Assembly (NCBI RefSeq): GCF_002252665.1
Contig: NZ_NQKZ01000005.1
Location: forward strand, 62,001-126,000
Direction: 5' to 3'
DNA: 64,000 bases
Origin: Synechococcus sp. 8F6
Lineage (GTDB): Bacteria; Cyanobacteriota; Cyanobacteriia; PCC-6307; Cyanobiaceae
Each line of letters starts with the position of its first letter. The first letter of the stretch is position 1. Both the position numbers and the translations under genes were made by a program. Positions 1 to 9,715 of this stretch are shown piece by piece. The notes beneath the pieces are model-generated. The model was not told the DNA's origin. It saw only the letters and a list, made by a program, of their open reading frames with translations, and did not search any database.

Positions 1-673
1 CCTCGGTTTTGTAGCCGTAGGTTTTGAAGTAGTTGAAGATCTGGCTCACGGAGATCACACCGGGATCTTCTGGGCCGGGGTAGACGTCGCGGCCGGTGCT
101 CTTCTTGTACCAATCGAGGATGCGTCCCACGAAGGGGGAGATCAGGGTGACGCCGGCCTCGGCGCAAGCCACCGCCTGGGCAAAACCGAACAACAGGGTC
201 AGGTTGCAGTGGATGCCCTCCTGCTCCAGTTGCTGGGCGGCACGAATGCCCTCCCAGGTGGACGCCACCTTGATCAGCACCCGGTCGTTGCTGATGCCCG
301 CCTGGTTGTACAGGCCGATCAGTTTGCGGGCCTTGGCGATGGTGGCTTCGGTGTCGTAGCTGAGGCGGGCGTCCACTTCTGTGGACACGCGGCCGGGCAC
401 GATCTTGAGGATCTCCTTGCCGAAGGTGACGCAGATTTCATCGAGGGCTTCCAGTACCACCGCGTCGGCGCCGGCATCGGCCCCCATCACCTGGCGCGAC
501 TCCTGCAGGGAGCGGTCGATCAGGTTTTGGTAGGTGGGAATCTGGGCTGCGGCCAGGATCAGCGACGGGTTGGTGGTGGCGTCGCGGGGGGTGAACTGCT
601 TGATCGCATCAATATCGCCGGTGTCGGACACCACCACGGTCATGGCAGCGAGTTGATCGAGCAGGTTGGCCAT
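1..673 (-). CDS. tal: Transaldolase, 3' end outside the window
   Basis: Transaldolase moves a dihydroxyacetone unit between sugar phosphates in the non-oxidative pentose phosphate pathway in the cytoplasm. The reverse strand reads [11 protein letters not shown], then [11 protein letters not shown] near residue 30 and a later stretch containing [12 protein letters not shown], which carries the Schiff-base lysine of TalB-type enzymes. The frame is still open at base 1, so the C-terminus lies outside. I chose the ATG at 673 because family members start just before this NLL(D/E)QL motif; an in-frame ATG at 703 would add ten residues. Identification is firm, the exact start less so. Confidence 0.93.
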   Translation of the reverse strand, partial: MANLLDQLAAMTVVVSDTGDIDAIKQFTPRDATTNPSLILAAAQIPTYQNLIDRSLQESRQVMGADAGADAVVLEALDEICVTFGKEILKIVPGRVSTEVDARLSYDTEATIAKARKLIGLYNQAGISNDRVLIKVASTWEGIRAAQQLEQEGIHCNLTLLFGFAQAVACAEAGVTLISPFVGRILDWYKKSTGRDVYPGPEDPGVISVSQIFNYFKTYGYKTE

Positions 674-789
674 GGGCAGGGACGGGTCGAGCTGGCTGGG
701 CATCAGCCCTGGGTGCCATCACGCTAGCCAGTGTGGACGGATTCACCCAGACGGCAGACCGATCCTTGAGGGAACGGCAACACGAGCCG

Positions 790-2583
790 TCAGGCCTTGG
801 GGCGCGAGGGCGGAATCCGCTCCAGCACCAGCAGGGCGTCGATGATCTGGCGGGCGACCGGGGCCGCCACCGTGGAGCCGTAGATGTTGCCGCCCTTCGG
901 TTCATCCACCACCACCAGCACGACGTAGCGCGGGTCGTCGATGGGCAGGTGCCCGACAAAGCTGGTGATCAGAGCCCCCGGGATGTACACACCCCGCTCC
1001 GCTTTCTGGGCGGTGCCCGTCTTGCCGCCGATCCGGTAACCGGGAATCTTGATGCCCAAGCCACTGCTGTTCTCCACCACCGACTCCATCCAGCCCATCA
1101 CCGTGCGGGTGACGGCGGGATCGAGCAACGGCATCCCGCTCCCACCCGGAGCGCTGGCCAGTGCATCTCCTGAGCGCAGACCTCGGGTGATGTGCGGGCT
1201 CACCAGCCGGCCCCCATTGGCCAACATGGCGTGCAGCTGCAGCAGCTTCAGCGGCGTCAAGGAGAAGCCCTGGCCAAAGGCAGCCACGGCCGGCTCAATC
1301 GCCTGGCTGGTAAAGGCATTGCGGGGCTTGAGTTCCCCGGCCACCGCCCCCGGCAGGTCGGTGTCGGGCCTTTCATCAATCCCGAAGGTGCGCAGCCACT
1401 GCCAGAAGCGGTCCCGCTTCACCTGAGCCATCGCCTTCACCATCGCCACGTTGCTCGACACCTGCAGCACGGTGGGGAAATCAATCAGGCCATTGGCCCG
1501 CTTGTCGTGGTTGAAGATCGGCCAGCCCCCGATCGTCAGCTGACCGGTGTCGGCCACCCGACCATTGGCCTGGATCGCCTTTTCCTGCAGGGCCAGGGCC
1601 AGGTTGATCGGCTTGAAGGTGGAGCCCGGTTCGTAGAGGTCCTGCACCGACCACTCGCGGAACAGACCGGGGTTGAACTTCCAGAAGGCGTTGGGGTCGT
1701 AGGTGGGGGTGGAAGCCAGCGCCAGCATTTCGCCGTTGCGCACGTCCATCACCAGGGCCGCACCGCGCTTGGCATTCCATTTCTTGACCTGCTTGACCAG
1801 GGCCTGCTGGGCCACCTGCTGCAGCCGGGCATCGAGGGTGAGCTGCAGGCGCAGGTCGTCGCCGTAGAGAGAGCCGGCTGTCAGGCCAGCGGGCAGTGGG
1901 GTGCCGTCGGCGCCGCGGCGCATCTGCAGGGCCGTTTCCTGGCGCTTGAGGTCGCCATCGCGGCTTTGCTCCAGGCCGGCCTGGGGCACGCGCTCCAGGT
2001 TGAGGAAGCCGACGACGTTGGCAAACAGGGGGCCCTGGGGATAGATGCGGTGGGGGTAGGCCTCGAGATCCAGGCCACTGATTCCCAGCTGCCGCACCCG
2101 CTCAGCCGTCTCCGGATCCAGGTCTGTGCGCAGCTTGATGCCACTGCGGCGGCCCGCCATCGTTTGCAGAAGCCCGGCTTTCGGCAGGGCCAACACCGCC
2201 GCCACCTTGCTGGCCACCTCATCGACGCTGCGGATCTTCTGGGGGTCGTCGCCCGGGAAATTAAAATAACGGGGATGGGCCCAGAGGGTGAAGCGCTGTT
2301 CATCAAGGGCCACCAGGCGCCCATTGCGATCAACGATCGTGCGTCGCTTGCCGATCGGCTTGGTGGTTTGGGTCTGGATGGCGTGGGCGCGGTTCTGGAG
2401 GTTGGTCGCATCGACCACCTGCAACCAGGCCAGCCGTACGGCCAGCCCCACCAGGCCCGCGCACAACAGCCCGTAAACCGCCAGCAAACGACCGGTGGGC
2501 ACCGGCTGGATCGCCACGACCCGCTGGGGAGAACTGCTGCGACTGCGGCTGGGACCGCGGCGACGACTGGACGTCATCGACAT
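790..2583 (-). CDS. ftsI: Septal peptidoglycan transpeptidase FtsI (class B PBP)
   Basis: This 597-residue class B penicillin-binding protein cross-links septal peptidoglycan in the periplasm. A basic N-terminus is followed by one membrane anchor around residues 30-50, a dimerisation domain, and a transpeptidase domain with the three active-site motifs: STFK after a YEPG lead-in, SSN, and KTGTAQ. The gene lies 3 bp downstream of a small single-pass protein in the position of FtsL, a common division-cluster arrangement. Cyanobacterial FtsI proteins have about this length. A long open frame on the opposite strand is a GC-bias shadow. Confidence 0.95.
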   Translation of the reverse strand: MSMTSSRRRGPSRSRSSSPQRVVAIQPVPTGRLLAVYGLLCAGLVGLAVRLAWLQVVDATNLQNRAHAIQTQTTKPIGKRRTIVDRNGRLVALDEQRFTLWAHPRYFNFPGDDPQKIRSVDEVASKVAAVLALPKAGLLQTMAGRRSGIKLRTDLDPETAERVRQLGISGLDLEAYPHRIYPQGPLFANVVGFLNLERVPQAGLEQSRDGDLKRQETALQMRRGADGTPLPAGLTAGSLYGDDLRLQLTLDARLQQVAQQALVKQVKKWNAKRGAALVMDVRNGEMLALASTPTYDPNAFWKFNPGLFREWSVQDLYEPGSTFKPINLALALQEKAIQANGRVADTGQLTIGGWPIFNHDKRANGLIDFPTVLQVSSNVAMVKAMAQVKRDRFWQWLRTFGIDERPDTDLPGAVAGELKPRNAFTSQAIEPAVAAFGQGFSLTPLKLLQLHAMLANGGRLVSPHITRGLRSGDALASAPGGSGMPLLDPAVTRTVMGWMESVVENSSGLGIKIPGYRIGGKTGTAQKAERGVYIPGALITSFVGHLPIDDPRYVVLVVVDEPKGGNIYGSTVAAPVARQIIDALLVLERIPPSRPKA

Positions 2584-2586
2584 GAA

Positions 2587-3093
2587 TCAGTAACCCGAGC
2601 GGATCTGACGCAACTGAATGCTGCTCAACAGGGGCAAACCGACGGAGAGGGAAGCGGACTTAGGGGGCGGGAGGTACACCAGTTTTTCACTGCTGGTCGG
2701 CACCAGCCAGCCCGGGCGCTTCACCGCGCCCAGGTGGTGCTGTTCCAGCAGCGCCGACGATTCCTGCAGCTTGTGCTCCAACACCTGGGAGGCCTCCAGT
2801 TGCTGGTAGCTCACACCCCAGCGGTTCTGCCAGTGCAGGGTCAGGGCGCTGAGGGCGAGCATGCAGATGCCGAGGCCCGCCAGGGTGCCGTCGGTGGCGC
2901 GGTGGAGGTTGCTGATCCAGGGAGCTCGGCGCTCCAACCTGCGGCCCGAGAGGGAGCCCTGAATCAGCTGAAGGGTGCGCCGCTGAGCCCGTCGGCTGGC
3001 GTGTTTCCCCGCCATCAGACGACTTTCGGGAGCCTGCCGGGGCGAGAGGGAGGCAACCAAAGGGACGGCCCGAGCACTGCGCGATTGAACCAC
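2587..3093 (-). CDS. Small single-pass protein in the FtsL position
   Basis: A 168-residue protein with a basic N-terminal half, one hydrophobic segment near residues 90-107 (GTLAGLGICMLALSAL), then a Gln/Glu-rich stretch likely to form a short coiled coil and a Pro/Ser-rich tail. That topology, and its place directly upstream of ftsI on the same strand with a 3-bp gap, match FtsL-type divisome proteins, whose sequences are poorly conserved. The functional link is inference from topology and context. An internal ATG (MAGKHASR) could be the true start. Confidence 0.7.
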   Translation of the reverse strand: MVQSRSARAVPLVASLSPRQAPESRLMAGKHASRRAQRRTLQLIQGSLSGRRLERRAPWISNLHRATDGTLAGLGICMLALSALTLHWQNRWGVSYQQLEASQVLEHKLQESSALLEQHHLGAVKRPGWLVPTSSEKLVYLPPPKSASLSVGLPLLSSIQLRQIRSGY

Positions 3094-3126
3094 CCCTGAT
3101 GCGAACCAGCAAGGGGACTGGAGCCT

Positions 3127-4527
3127 TCAACCTGCCAGCAAGAGCAAATTGGCAAAAGTGAGGCCATTCCACAGGCTGTGCATCAACACACTCGCCCCCA
3201 GCCTGCCGCTCTGGAGCCGTAGCCAGCCCAGGCCCAAGCCGAGCACAAACAGGGGCGGCAATTCGCCGATGCTGAGGTGGGCAACGCTGAACACCAGGGC
3301 ACTGATCAGCACGGCCCAGAGGCCGCCCCAGCGCTGGGCCAGCACCGGCAGCAGCACGCCGCGGAACAGGGTTTCCTCAAACAGTGGTGCCAGCACCAGG
3401 GCCGTGAAGGCAAAACACAGCAGGGCCAGGGGGTTGGCGCTGGTCAGCACCAGCTCGAGCAGGGGATTGCTGCCGCCAGGATCGCCAACCAACCGCTCCT
3501 GAAGCCAGCCCGTCAGGGCCACCAGGGGCAGCACCATCAGCACCTGGACAAGAGCACGGCGCAGGGTGCCGCCCAGTGGTCGCCAGTGCCACTGCAGCCA
3601 GCCTCCTAGGGGCCGCGGACCGTGGGACCGCAACTGGCCCCAGAGCAGTGCCAGCGGGACCGCCATCAAACCGAGGTACAGGCCCAGCACCAACACCCCC
3701 TGCTGCAGGGCGGGCTGGGCGGCCAGCGGCCCGAGTCCGCCCTGCAGCAGGGGAGCCAGCAGCAGCGGCACCAACAACTCACCCACCACCACAAAGCCAC
3801 CGGCGATCAGCAGCGTTGCCTCCGCCAGGGTCAGGGGTGGCCCCTGCAGGGGCGCCCGGGCCTGGGCCTTGCCGCGCCAGCGCAGCCAGAGCTCGCGCAG
3901 CAGCAGGCCGATGCCCAGCAGCAACAACAGCACCGGCACCACCCCCGTGCCCAACAGGCGCAGCACCGCCGCCCGCTGGGCCGGCTGATCGCTGCAGGCG
4001 TCGACACTACCGCCCAGGGCCTGGCAGGCCAAGGCACGGGTGAGGGGCGAGGGGTGCCAGCCCGCCCACAGCCCCTCCGCCGGCCCAGGGGCACGGTTCG
4101 CAGGCGGGGCGAGCAGGGCCGCCAGTAGGGGCCGCTGCTCTGGAGGCACCTGCTGTTGCAGATCCAGCAGCCGTTGCCGGCCCGCCTGCTGCTGCCCCGT
4201 CTGACCCTGCAGCAGAGCCAGTTGCAGCTGCTGCTCGGGGGCAGGGGGCAGGGGGGCGTCGTTGACCTGCTGCAGGAGTTCCTTTTGCAAGGCCTGGAGC
4301 GGCTGATCCCCGGCCAGCAGCGGGCGCAAGTTGGCGGGCAGGGCGGGGGCCGCCAGGGCCGTCAGCTCCCGCTGGCGCAGCTCCAGGGCATTGCCCACCG
4401 ATGGGCGCTGCAGGCTGTCCACCAGGCCATTGAGCCAGAGCAAGCCACTGAGCACCAGGCTGAGCAGGGCCAGGCCAGCAGTCCACCCTGCGCTCGGACG
4501 GGGTTGCGGGGGGGGGCTGGCGTTCAA
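3127..4527 (-). CDS. CPBP-family intramembrane metalloprotease
   Basis: A 466-residue polytopic membrane protein. The C-terminal part carries the Abi/CPBP signature: EETLFRG (EExxxR), then FSVAHLS and HSLWNGLTF, which supply the metal-binding Glu and His residues. The N-terminal half has an anchor, a Gln/Leu-rich soluble segment and further membrane helices. Members act as CAAX-type prenyl endopeptidases or site-2-like membrane proteases; the substrate here is unknown. The start is a TTG at 4527. The gene is divergent from the phosphatase gene at 4611, with about 80 bp between. Family is clear, biological role is not. Confidence 0.88.
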   Translation of the reverse strand: MNASPPPQPRPSAGWTAGLALLSLVLSGLLWLNGLVDSLQRPSVGNALELRQRELTALAAPALPANLRPLLAGDQPLQALQKELLQQVNDAPLPPAPEQQLQLALLQGQTGQQQAGRQRLLDLQQQVPPEQRPLLAALLAPPANRAPGPAEGLWAGWHPSPLTRALACQALGGSVDACSDQPAQRAAVLRLLGTGVVPVLLLLLGIGLLLRELWLRWRGKAQARAPLQGPPLTLAEATLLIAGGFVVVGELLVPLLLAPLLQGGLGPLAAQPALQQGVLVLGLYLGLMAVPLALLWGQLRSHGPRPLGGWLQWHWRPLGGTLRRALVQVLMVLPLVALTGWLQERLVGDPGGSNPLLELVLTSANPLALLCFAFTALVLAPLFEETLFRGVLLPVLAQRWGGLWAVLISALVFSVAHLSIGELPPLFVLGLGLGWLRLQSGRLGASVLMHSLWNGLTFANLLLLAG

Positions 4528-4610
4528 GCGCAGGCCCTCCGGGGCTTACGAGTGGAGCGATTCTGCCCACACCCCCTCCCATACGATGGGCGGAGAGCAG
4601 CGTCAAGCCC

Positions 4611-5945
4611 GTGCCCCTTCGGATTGTGTTGGTGCGCCATGGGCAGAGCAGCTTCAATGTGGAGCACCGCATCCAGGGCCGCGACGATCTCTCCACCCTC
4701 ACCGACACCGGCCAGTCCCAGGCCCGTGCCACAGGGGCCGCGCTGCGGGATCTGACCTTCACGGCGGCCTACACCTCGCCGCTGCGCCGGGCCGCCGACA
4801 CCGCCCAGCTGTTGCTGGCCGAGCAGGGTCAGGGCCTGGTGGCGACGTCCGATGCGCTGTTGCTGGAAATTGACCTGGCCCCCTGGAGCGGGCTGTTGCG
4901 CCAGGAGCTGCGCGAGCACCACGCCGAGCTAGAGCGGCAGTGGCGTTTGGCACCGGAACGGCTCGAACTGCAGCGGGCCGATGGCCACACCTACCTGCCT
5001 CTGCAGGAGCTGATGGCCCAGGCCCAGCAATTCCGAGAGCAGCTGCTGGAGCGCCATGGGGCTGCAATCACCGACGAGCAGGGTCCACCCCAGACGGTGC
5101 TGGTGGTGGCCCACAACGCCATCCTGCGCTGCCTGCTGCTGGCGCTGCTGGATCTGCCCCTGTCCGGCTTCCGCCGGCTGCGGGTCGACAACTGCTCCCT
5201 ATCAGTGCTCAACCTCAGTGGCGGCGGAGTGCAGGTGGAATCCCTCAACGGGCTGGCCCACCTTGGCGACCCCCTGCCCTCCAAGGGGCCAGGGCCGCGC
5301 CTGCTGCTGGTGCGCCATGGCGAAACCGACTGGAATCGCGAAGGCCGCTTCCAGGGGCAGATCGACATTCCCCTCAATGCCACCGGGCGCTCCCAGGCCG
5401 AAGCAGCTGGTCGTTTCCTAGCGCCGGTCACGATCAACCGGGCCTACACCAGCTGCATGGCCCGCCCCCGTCAGACCGCCGAAGCGATCCTGGCCTCCCA
5501 CCCTGGCGTGCCCCTGACCAGCAGCACCGGCCTGGTGGAAATCGGCCACGGGCTCTGGGAAGGCCGGCTTGAGCGGGAGATCGCCGAGGGCTGGCCCCAG
5601 CTGCTCGCAGACTGGAAGCGGGCGCCCCAGACGGTGCAGATGCCGGAGGGGGAAACCCTGCAGCAGGTCTGGGACCGCTCCTTGGCCACATGGGCCCGCA
5701 TCGCCGCCAGCCTCAGCGACGACGAAACCGCCTTAGTGGTGGCCCATGACGCCGTCAACAAAACCATTCTCTGCGGCCTGCTGGGCCTGCAGCCCGCCGA
5801 CATCTGGGCCATCAAGCAGGGCAACGGTGGCGTCACCGTGATCGACTACCCCGAAGGAGCCGGCGGGCGCCCGCTGGTGGCAGCCATGAACCTCACCCCA
5901 CACCTAGGCGGCGTGTTGGACCGCACCGCCGCCGGTGCGCTCTGA
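4611..5945 (+). CDS. Tandem histidine phosphatase (two phosphoglycerate mutase-like domains)
   Basis: A 444-residue protein made of two histidine phosphatase domains. The first opens with VRHGQSSFN near residue 8 and has a later VVAHNAILRC histidine motif; the second opens with VRHGETDWN around residue 230 and has VVAHDAVNKT. Both keep the RHG phospho-acceptor histidine. Cyanobacteria carry such tandem proteins in place of dedicated phosphoglycerate mutases or sugar-phosphate phosphatases, and some relatives are annotated as 2-carboxyarabinitol-1-phosphatase, which removes a Rubisco inhibitor; the substrate cannot be read from sequence. The start is a GTG, and the next gene begins 3 bp after the stop. 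Confidence 0.88.
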   Translation: MPLRIVLVRHGQSSFNVEHRIQGRDDLSTLTDTGQSQARATGAALRDLTFTAAYTSPLRRAADTAQLLLAEQGQGLVATSDALLLEIDLAPWSGLLRQELREHHAELERQWRLAPERLELQRADGHTYLPLQELMAQAQQFREQLLERHGAAITDEQGPPQTVLVVAHNAILRCLLLALLDLPLSGFRRLRVDNCSLSVLNLSGGGVQVESLNGLAHLGDPLPSKGPGPRLLLVRHGETDWNREGRFQGQIDIPLNATGRSQAEAAGRFLAPVTINRAYTSCMARPRQTAEAILASHPGVPLTSSTGLVEIGHGLWEGRLEREIAEGWPQLLADWKRAPQTVQMPEGETLQQVWDRSLATWARIAASLSDDETALVVAHDAVNKTILCGLLGLQPADIWAIKQGNGGVTVIDYPEGAGGRPLVAAMNLTPHLGGVLDRTAAGAL

Positions 5946-5948
5946 AAT

Positions 5949-7271
5949 TTGACGCGCCCCCTCTGGCTTCAGCAGGTTCAACTGCTCACAGGGCCAGGCC
6001 AGCCCCTCCACCGCGCCGATGCCCTGATCGATGCCAGCGGTGCCCTGCTCAGCTGGGGAGAGCCGGCCGGGCAGCAGGCCGAAGCCCTCGGGCTTTCCCC
6101 CACGGCTGCCCAGGGGTGGCTGCTGGCGCCGATGCTGGTGGATCCCCACAGCGCGCTGGAGCAGCCCTGGGATGGGCGGGCTGAGAACCTCACCAGCCTG
6201 GCTGCCGCCGCAGCGGCGGGGGGCTACGGCACCGTGGCCCTGTTGCCCTGGTCCAGCCCCTGGCGGGACCGGCCCGAGCGCCTCAACCTCAGCTTCAACC
6301 TCAACCCGCCCGGACTGGAGCCGCTGGCCCTGGAGCGCTGGGGCAGCTTCAGCCTGGAGGGGGGCGATCAGGAGCTGGCCCCCCACGCCGATCAGATCAC
6401 TGCAGGGGCCATCGGGCTGGCCTGCCACGACCAGCTGCCCCCCCTGGCCCTGTTGGAGCGGGGGTTGCTGCTCGGCGAGATGGGCCCGCGGCCCGTGCTG
6501 GTGGCACCCAGGGATGGGAGCCTCACCGGTGGAGGCTTCGTGCGCGAGGGCGTCGACGCCCTGCGGGCCGGCTGGCCGCCGGATCCGGTGCTGAGCGAAA
6601 CCCTGCCTCTGCAGAGCCTGCTCACCCTGGCCGCCAGCCGTTCCGAGGCAGCCCTGCGGCTGATGAACCTCTCCACCGCCGCAGGTGTCGCGTTGCTGCG
6701 GGCGGCCCAGCACCGCCCCCTGGCCAGCGTCAGCTGGTGGCACCTGCTGGCCGACAGCAGCAACCTGGATCCCACCGCTGAGGGCTGGCGGCTGCACCCC
6801 TCCCTGGGCACAGCGGACGATCGCCACGCCCTGATCACCGCCCTGGCCGATGGCGTGCTCACCGCCGTGGCGGTGCATCACCTGCCGCTTGATGCGGAGG
6901 AGCAGCTGCTGCCCCTCGACCAGCGGCGGCCTGGGCTGGCCGGCCACGGCGCCCCCCGCGGACTGGTGCTGCCGCTGCTCTGGCAGGAGCTGGTGGGCTG
7001 CCGCAGCTGGCCAGTGGAGCAACTCTGGCAGGCCCTGAGCTGGGGCGGGTCCGCGCTGCTGGGGCTGCCGCCCGAACAGCTCCGCGTGGGGTCGCGCCGC
7101 TGGTTGCTGTTCGACCCGCAGCAGCAATGGGCCTGGGAACCAAGCCATTCGCTCTCGCACGCAGCCAACCAACCCCTGGGAGGCCGGACCATCCAGGGTG
7201 GGGTGCGCGCTACCGGCTTGACGCCGGCTGATCACTGGAGCCTGTCACCCCCAGCGCCCCTGTCTGGTTGA
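5949..7271 (+). CDS. Dihydroorotase-like amidohydrolase lacking metal ligands
   Basis: A 440-residue protein with the overall layout of a cyanobacterial PyrC/dihydroorotase: a Pro-Met-(L/V)-Val-Asp-Pro-His segment near residue 60, an Ala/Gly-rich AAAAAGGYGTV stretch, and a C-terminal region ending in a Pro-Leu-Leu motif. The DxHxH metal motif is reduced to DPHSA, and the late (A/T)DHAPH motif reads VHHLPL, so key metal and catalytic residues are missing. It is probably a non-catalytic homologue, perhaps a partner of an active enzyme; that role is inference. The TTG start lies 3 bp after the phosphatase stop. The 3' end overlaps lepB tail-to-tail by 62 bp. Confidence 0.75.
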   Translation: MTRPLWLQQVQLLTGPGQPLHRADALIDASGALLSWGEPAGQQAEALGLSPTAAQGWLLAPMLVDPHSALEQPWDGRAENLTSLAAAAAAGGYGTVALLPWSSPWRDRPERLNLSFNLNPPGLEPLALERWGSFSLEGGDQELAPHADQITAGAIGLACHDQLPPLALLERGLLLGEMGPRPVLVAPRDGSLTGGGFVREGVDALRAGWPPDPVLSETLPLQSLLTLAASRSEAALRLMNLSTAAGVALLRAAQHRPLASVSWWHLLADSSNLDPTAEGWRLHPSLGTADDRHALITALADGVLTAVAVHHLPLDAEEQLLPLDQRRPGLAGHGAPRGLVLPLLWQELVGCRSWPVEQLWQALSWGGSALLGLPPEQLRVGSRRWLLFDPQQQWAWEPSHSLSHAANQPLGGRTIQGGVRATGLTPADHWSLSPPAPLSG

Positions 7272-7983
7272 AGGGATAAAAGCGCCAAAAGGCACGGCCA
7301 ATGATTTCGTCCTGGGGCAGGAAAGGGCCCCCTGGCCAGAAGCGTCCGTCCCAGCTGTTGGCACGGTTGTCACCCAGGGTGAGCACATGGCCTGGTGGGA
7401 CCACCGCATTGAGGGTGCGGCAGGGCCCCATCCCCTGGCTGTCCACCGGGCAGTCGTTCTGCACGTAGGGCTCGGGCAGCCGCTGGCCATTGATGAACAC
7501 ATGCCCCCTGGGATCCACCATCACCCGCTCGCCCGGCAAAGCCACCACCCGCTTGATGTAGGCATCGCAGGCGGGGCTGGCCACCCCGGGCAGACTGCCG
7601 ATCAGAGGCAGATTCACCACCAGGCAGCGCAAGGGGTTGCGGCTGGCACCAGCCGAGAGCACCGGGTCGAAATGGTGGGGAGACTGGAACACCACGATCT
7701 CGCCGCGGCGGGGAGCGCGCTGGCGGTAGCTGAGCTTTTCCACCAGCAGGCGATCTTGCAGCTGCAACCCTGGCAGCATCGAACCCGACGGGATGTAGCG
7801 GGCCTCCACCAGAAACTGGCGAATGCCCAACGCCACGGCCAGGGTGATCACCACACTGCGCCAGAAGGCCCAGGGGCTTTCAGGTGTCTCCGCAAGGGCC
7901 TGAGCGGGAGTCTCGGCGGGGGGCTCAGCCGGCGACGGGGAGGGCTGATCCAGGCTTTCGGGAGTGTTCAACGGGCTGTTCAA
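7210..7983 (-). CDS. lepB: Signal peptidase I
   Basis: A 257-residue leader peptidase that removes signal peptides on the outer face of the plasma or thylakoid membrane. A Pro/Glu/Ser-rich cytoplasmic tail precedes one membrane helix near residues 45-60. The catalytic serine sits in YIPSGSMLPGL, the catalytic lysine in KRVVALPGE, and the GDNRANSWDGR box is present, so all S26 motifs are intact. The first available start is a TTG at 7983. The C-terminal codons overlap the dihydroorotase-like gene on the other strand. Confidence 0.94.
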   Translation of the reverse strand: MNSPLNTPESLDQPSPSPAEPPAETPAQALAETPESPWAFWRSVVITLAVALGIRQFLVEARYIPSGSMLPGLQLQDRLLVEKLSYRQRAPRRGEIVVFQSPHHFDPVLSAGASRNPLRCLVVNLPLIGSLPGVASPACDAYIKRVVALPGERVMVDPRGHVFINGQRLPEPYVQNDCPVDSQGMGPCRTLNAVVPPGHVLTLGDNRANSWDGRFWPGGPFLPQDEIIGRAFWRFYPFNQTGALGVTGSSDQPASSR

Positions 7984-8140
7984 CAGGTGGGGCCTTCAGA
8001 AACGGGAGGACGCTGGGGAAGCAGAGCCCAAGCAGGCCCGGCCGCATCATTGTGTTGACGCAAAGGCCCCCGGGCCCTGCGGAGTCAGGGTCCCCTGGCC
8101 AGACTCGGCAGGTTAGGCACTCCACCACCCGCCCGGCTCC

Positions 8141-9715
8141 ATGGCGCGCCCCCGCTGGCAAGCTCAAACCGCTGCGTCGATGGCGGCATCATCGGGGAGC
8201 TGGGCGCGGAGCTGGGATCGCTTTGTGGCGGTGTGGGCCAGCCTCAACCTGCTGTGGGTCGCCTTCGACCTCACCTACGTGCCGCTGCGCACCTTCTGGC
8301 TGCAGCGCAACCTCTACCCGATCCCCTCGGTGCCGCTGGTGGTGCCCCTCACCGTGATCCCGGATGTCACACCGCTGGTGGATCCGATCAAGGGCATCGA
8401 ACCGCACCGCGAAACCCAGGCCTACCTCGAGCAATACCGCCAGTTGGATGCGGCCCTGCTGGCCCTGCCCACCGGCCAGGCCCCCCAGGCGAGCCAGGTG
8501 ATCCTGTTGAACCGCCAGGCCCAGCTCACCGCCCAGCTGATCGACAGCAACCCCTTCCTGGCCTCGGAGGCCTCCGGCACCCTCGAGAAGATCAAAAGCC
8601 GCCTGCGTCAGCGGGCCGACCGGGACTCCGCCCGCCAAGCCTCCGCCGTGCTGCTGGATCCGGCCTGGATCCAGAGCAAGGGCTGGATCCAGGAGCGCCG
8701 CTTCTGGAACGGCCAGATCCTGCCGCTGGTGGCCACCAATTACTGGCGGTTCATCGATGAAAACGGTCGCCCCACCGACCATTTCTGGCGCATCGACCTG
8801 CTGCTGTTCCAGAGCGTCTTCGCCCTGGACATCCTGCTGCGACTGATCCGGCTGCGGCGGCGCCTGCCGGGGCTGAGCTGGGGCGATGCCCTGTTGCGGC
8901 GCTGGAGTGACCTGCCCCTGCTGCTGCCCTTCTGGCGCTGGTTGCGGGTGGTGCCGGTGCTGGAGCGGCTGCAGACGTCGGGGCTGGTCAATTTCGAGCC
9001 GCTACGGGCCGTGGTTAGTCGCGGCGTGGTGGCACTGCTGGCGGTGGAGCTGTTCGAGGTGCTGTCGCTGCAGATCCTCGACGGCACCCAGGGGGTGATC
9101 CGCTCGCGGCGCTGGCCCCAACGGCTGCGTGCCCTACGCAGCCACCAGAGCGTGGCCAGCAGCAGCGATGAGCGGGCGCTGGTGGAGCTGGTGCGCATTT
9201 GGGCGCCGCTGCTGCTCAGCCGGGTGGCCCCCCGGCTGGCCCCGGAGCTGCAAGGGCTGTTGGGCTACAGCCTGCGCCAAAGCCTTGATCGCACCGTGGT
9301 GCCGCCGCCGCTGCGCCAACTGCAACCCCTGCTGCAGGTGGAAACCGGCATCAGTCGTCAGCTGGCCTCAGGCATGGTCGACAGCCTGCTGGAGCTCTCC
9401 CGCAACACCGGCAATCGACTCTCTCGCCGCGACGATGTACAGCTGGACCTGCTGCAGCGCTTCATCGATCGCTTCTGGGAGGAACTAGCGGCGGCCCTTG
9501 AGAGCGGGCCCGCCCTGGAGCGTTCCCAGGAGCTCCTCTGCGCCCTGATCGATGGCGCCAAGGGCACTTACCTCAGCCAGATCAACCGGGCCGGCATCGA
9601 GGCCCTGATCCAAGAGCTGGATCAATTGATCACCGCCCCGGTCAAACCCGAAGACGTGCAGGCACCTAACCCGGAGCCTGGGCCTCTAGAAGCGCCACCC
9701 ACTCCGGCTGCTTGA
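8141..9715 (+). CDS. Conserved cyanobacterial membrane protein of unknown function
   Basis: A 524-residue protein I recognise only as a cyanobacteria-type unknown. A hydrophobic segment near residues 30-50 is followed by a soluble region of about 170 residues, then a second membrane region around residues 225-320 containing closely spaced arginines (LIRLRRR, WRWLRVVPVLERL) that loosely recall a voltage-sensor S4 helix. The C-terminal 200 residues look helical and soluble and end in a Pro/Glu-rich tail. The channel resemblance is a weak impression only. The ATG follows a 157-bp divergent spacer from lepB, and the 3' end overlaps the ArsC-like gene by 50 bp. Confidence 0.75.
   Translation: MARPRWQAQTAASMAASSGSWARSWDRFVAVWASLNLLWVAFDLTYVPLRTFWLQRNLYPIPSVPLVVPLTVIPDVTPLVDPIKGIEPHRETQAYLEQYRQLDAALLALPTGQAPQASQVILLNRQAQLTAQLIDSNPFLASEASGTLEKIKSRLRQRADRDSARQASAVLLDPAWIQSKGWIQERRFWNGQILPLVATNYWRFIDENGRPTDHFWRIDLLLFQSVFALDILLRLIRLRRRLPGLSWGDALLRRWSDLPLLLPFWRWLRVVPVLERLQTSGLVNFEPLRAVVSRGVVALLAVELFEVLSLQILDGTQGVIRSRRWPQRLRALRSHQSVASSSDERALVELVRIWAPLLLSRVAPRLAPELQGLLGYSLRQSLDRTVVPPPLRQLQPLLQVETGISRQLASGMVDSLLELSRNTGNRLSRRDDVQLDLLQRFIDRFWEELAAALESGPALERSQELLCALIDGAKGTYLSQINRAGIEALIQELDQLITAPVKPEDVQAPNPEPGPLEAPPTPAA

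Noticed and set aside
1192-3099. 635-codon open frame on the + strand opposite ftsI
   Set aside because: Gln/His/Gly/Arg-rich product with no domain; it is the mirror of a GC-rich real gene with clear motifs on the other strand.
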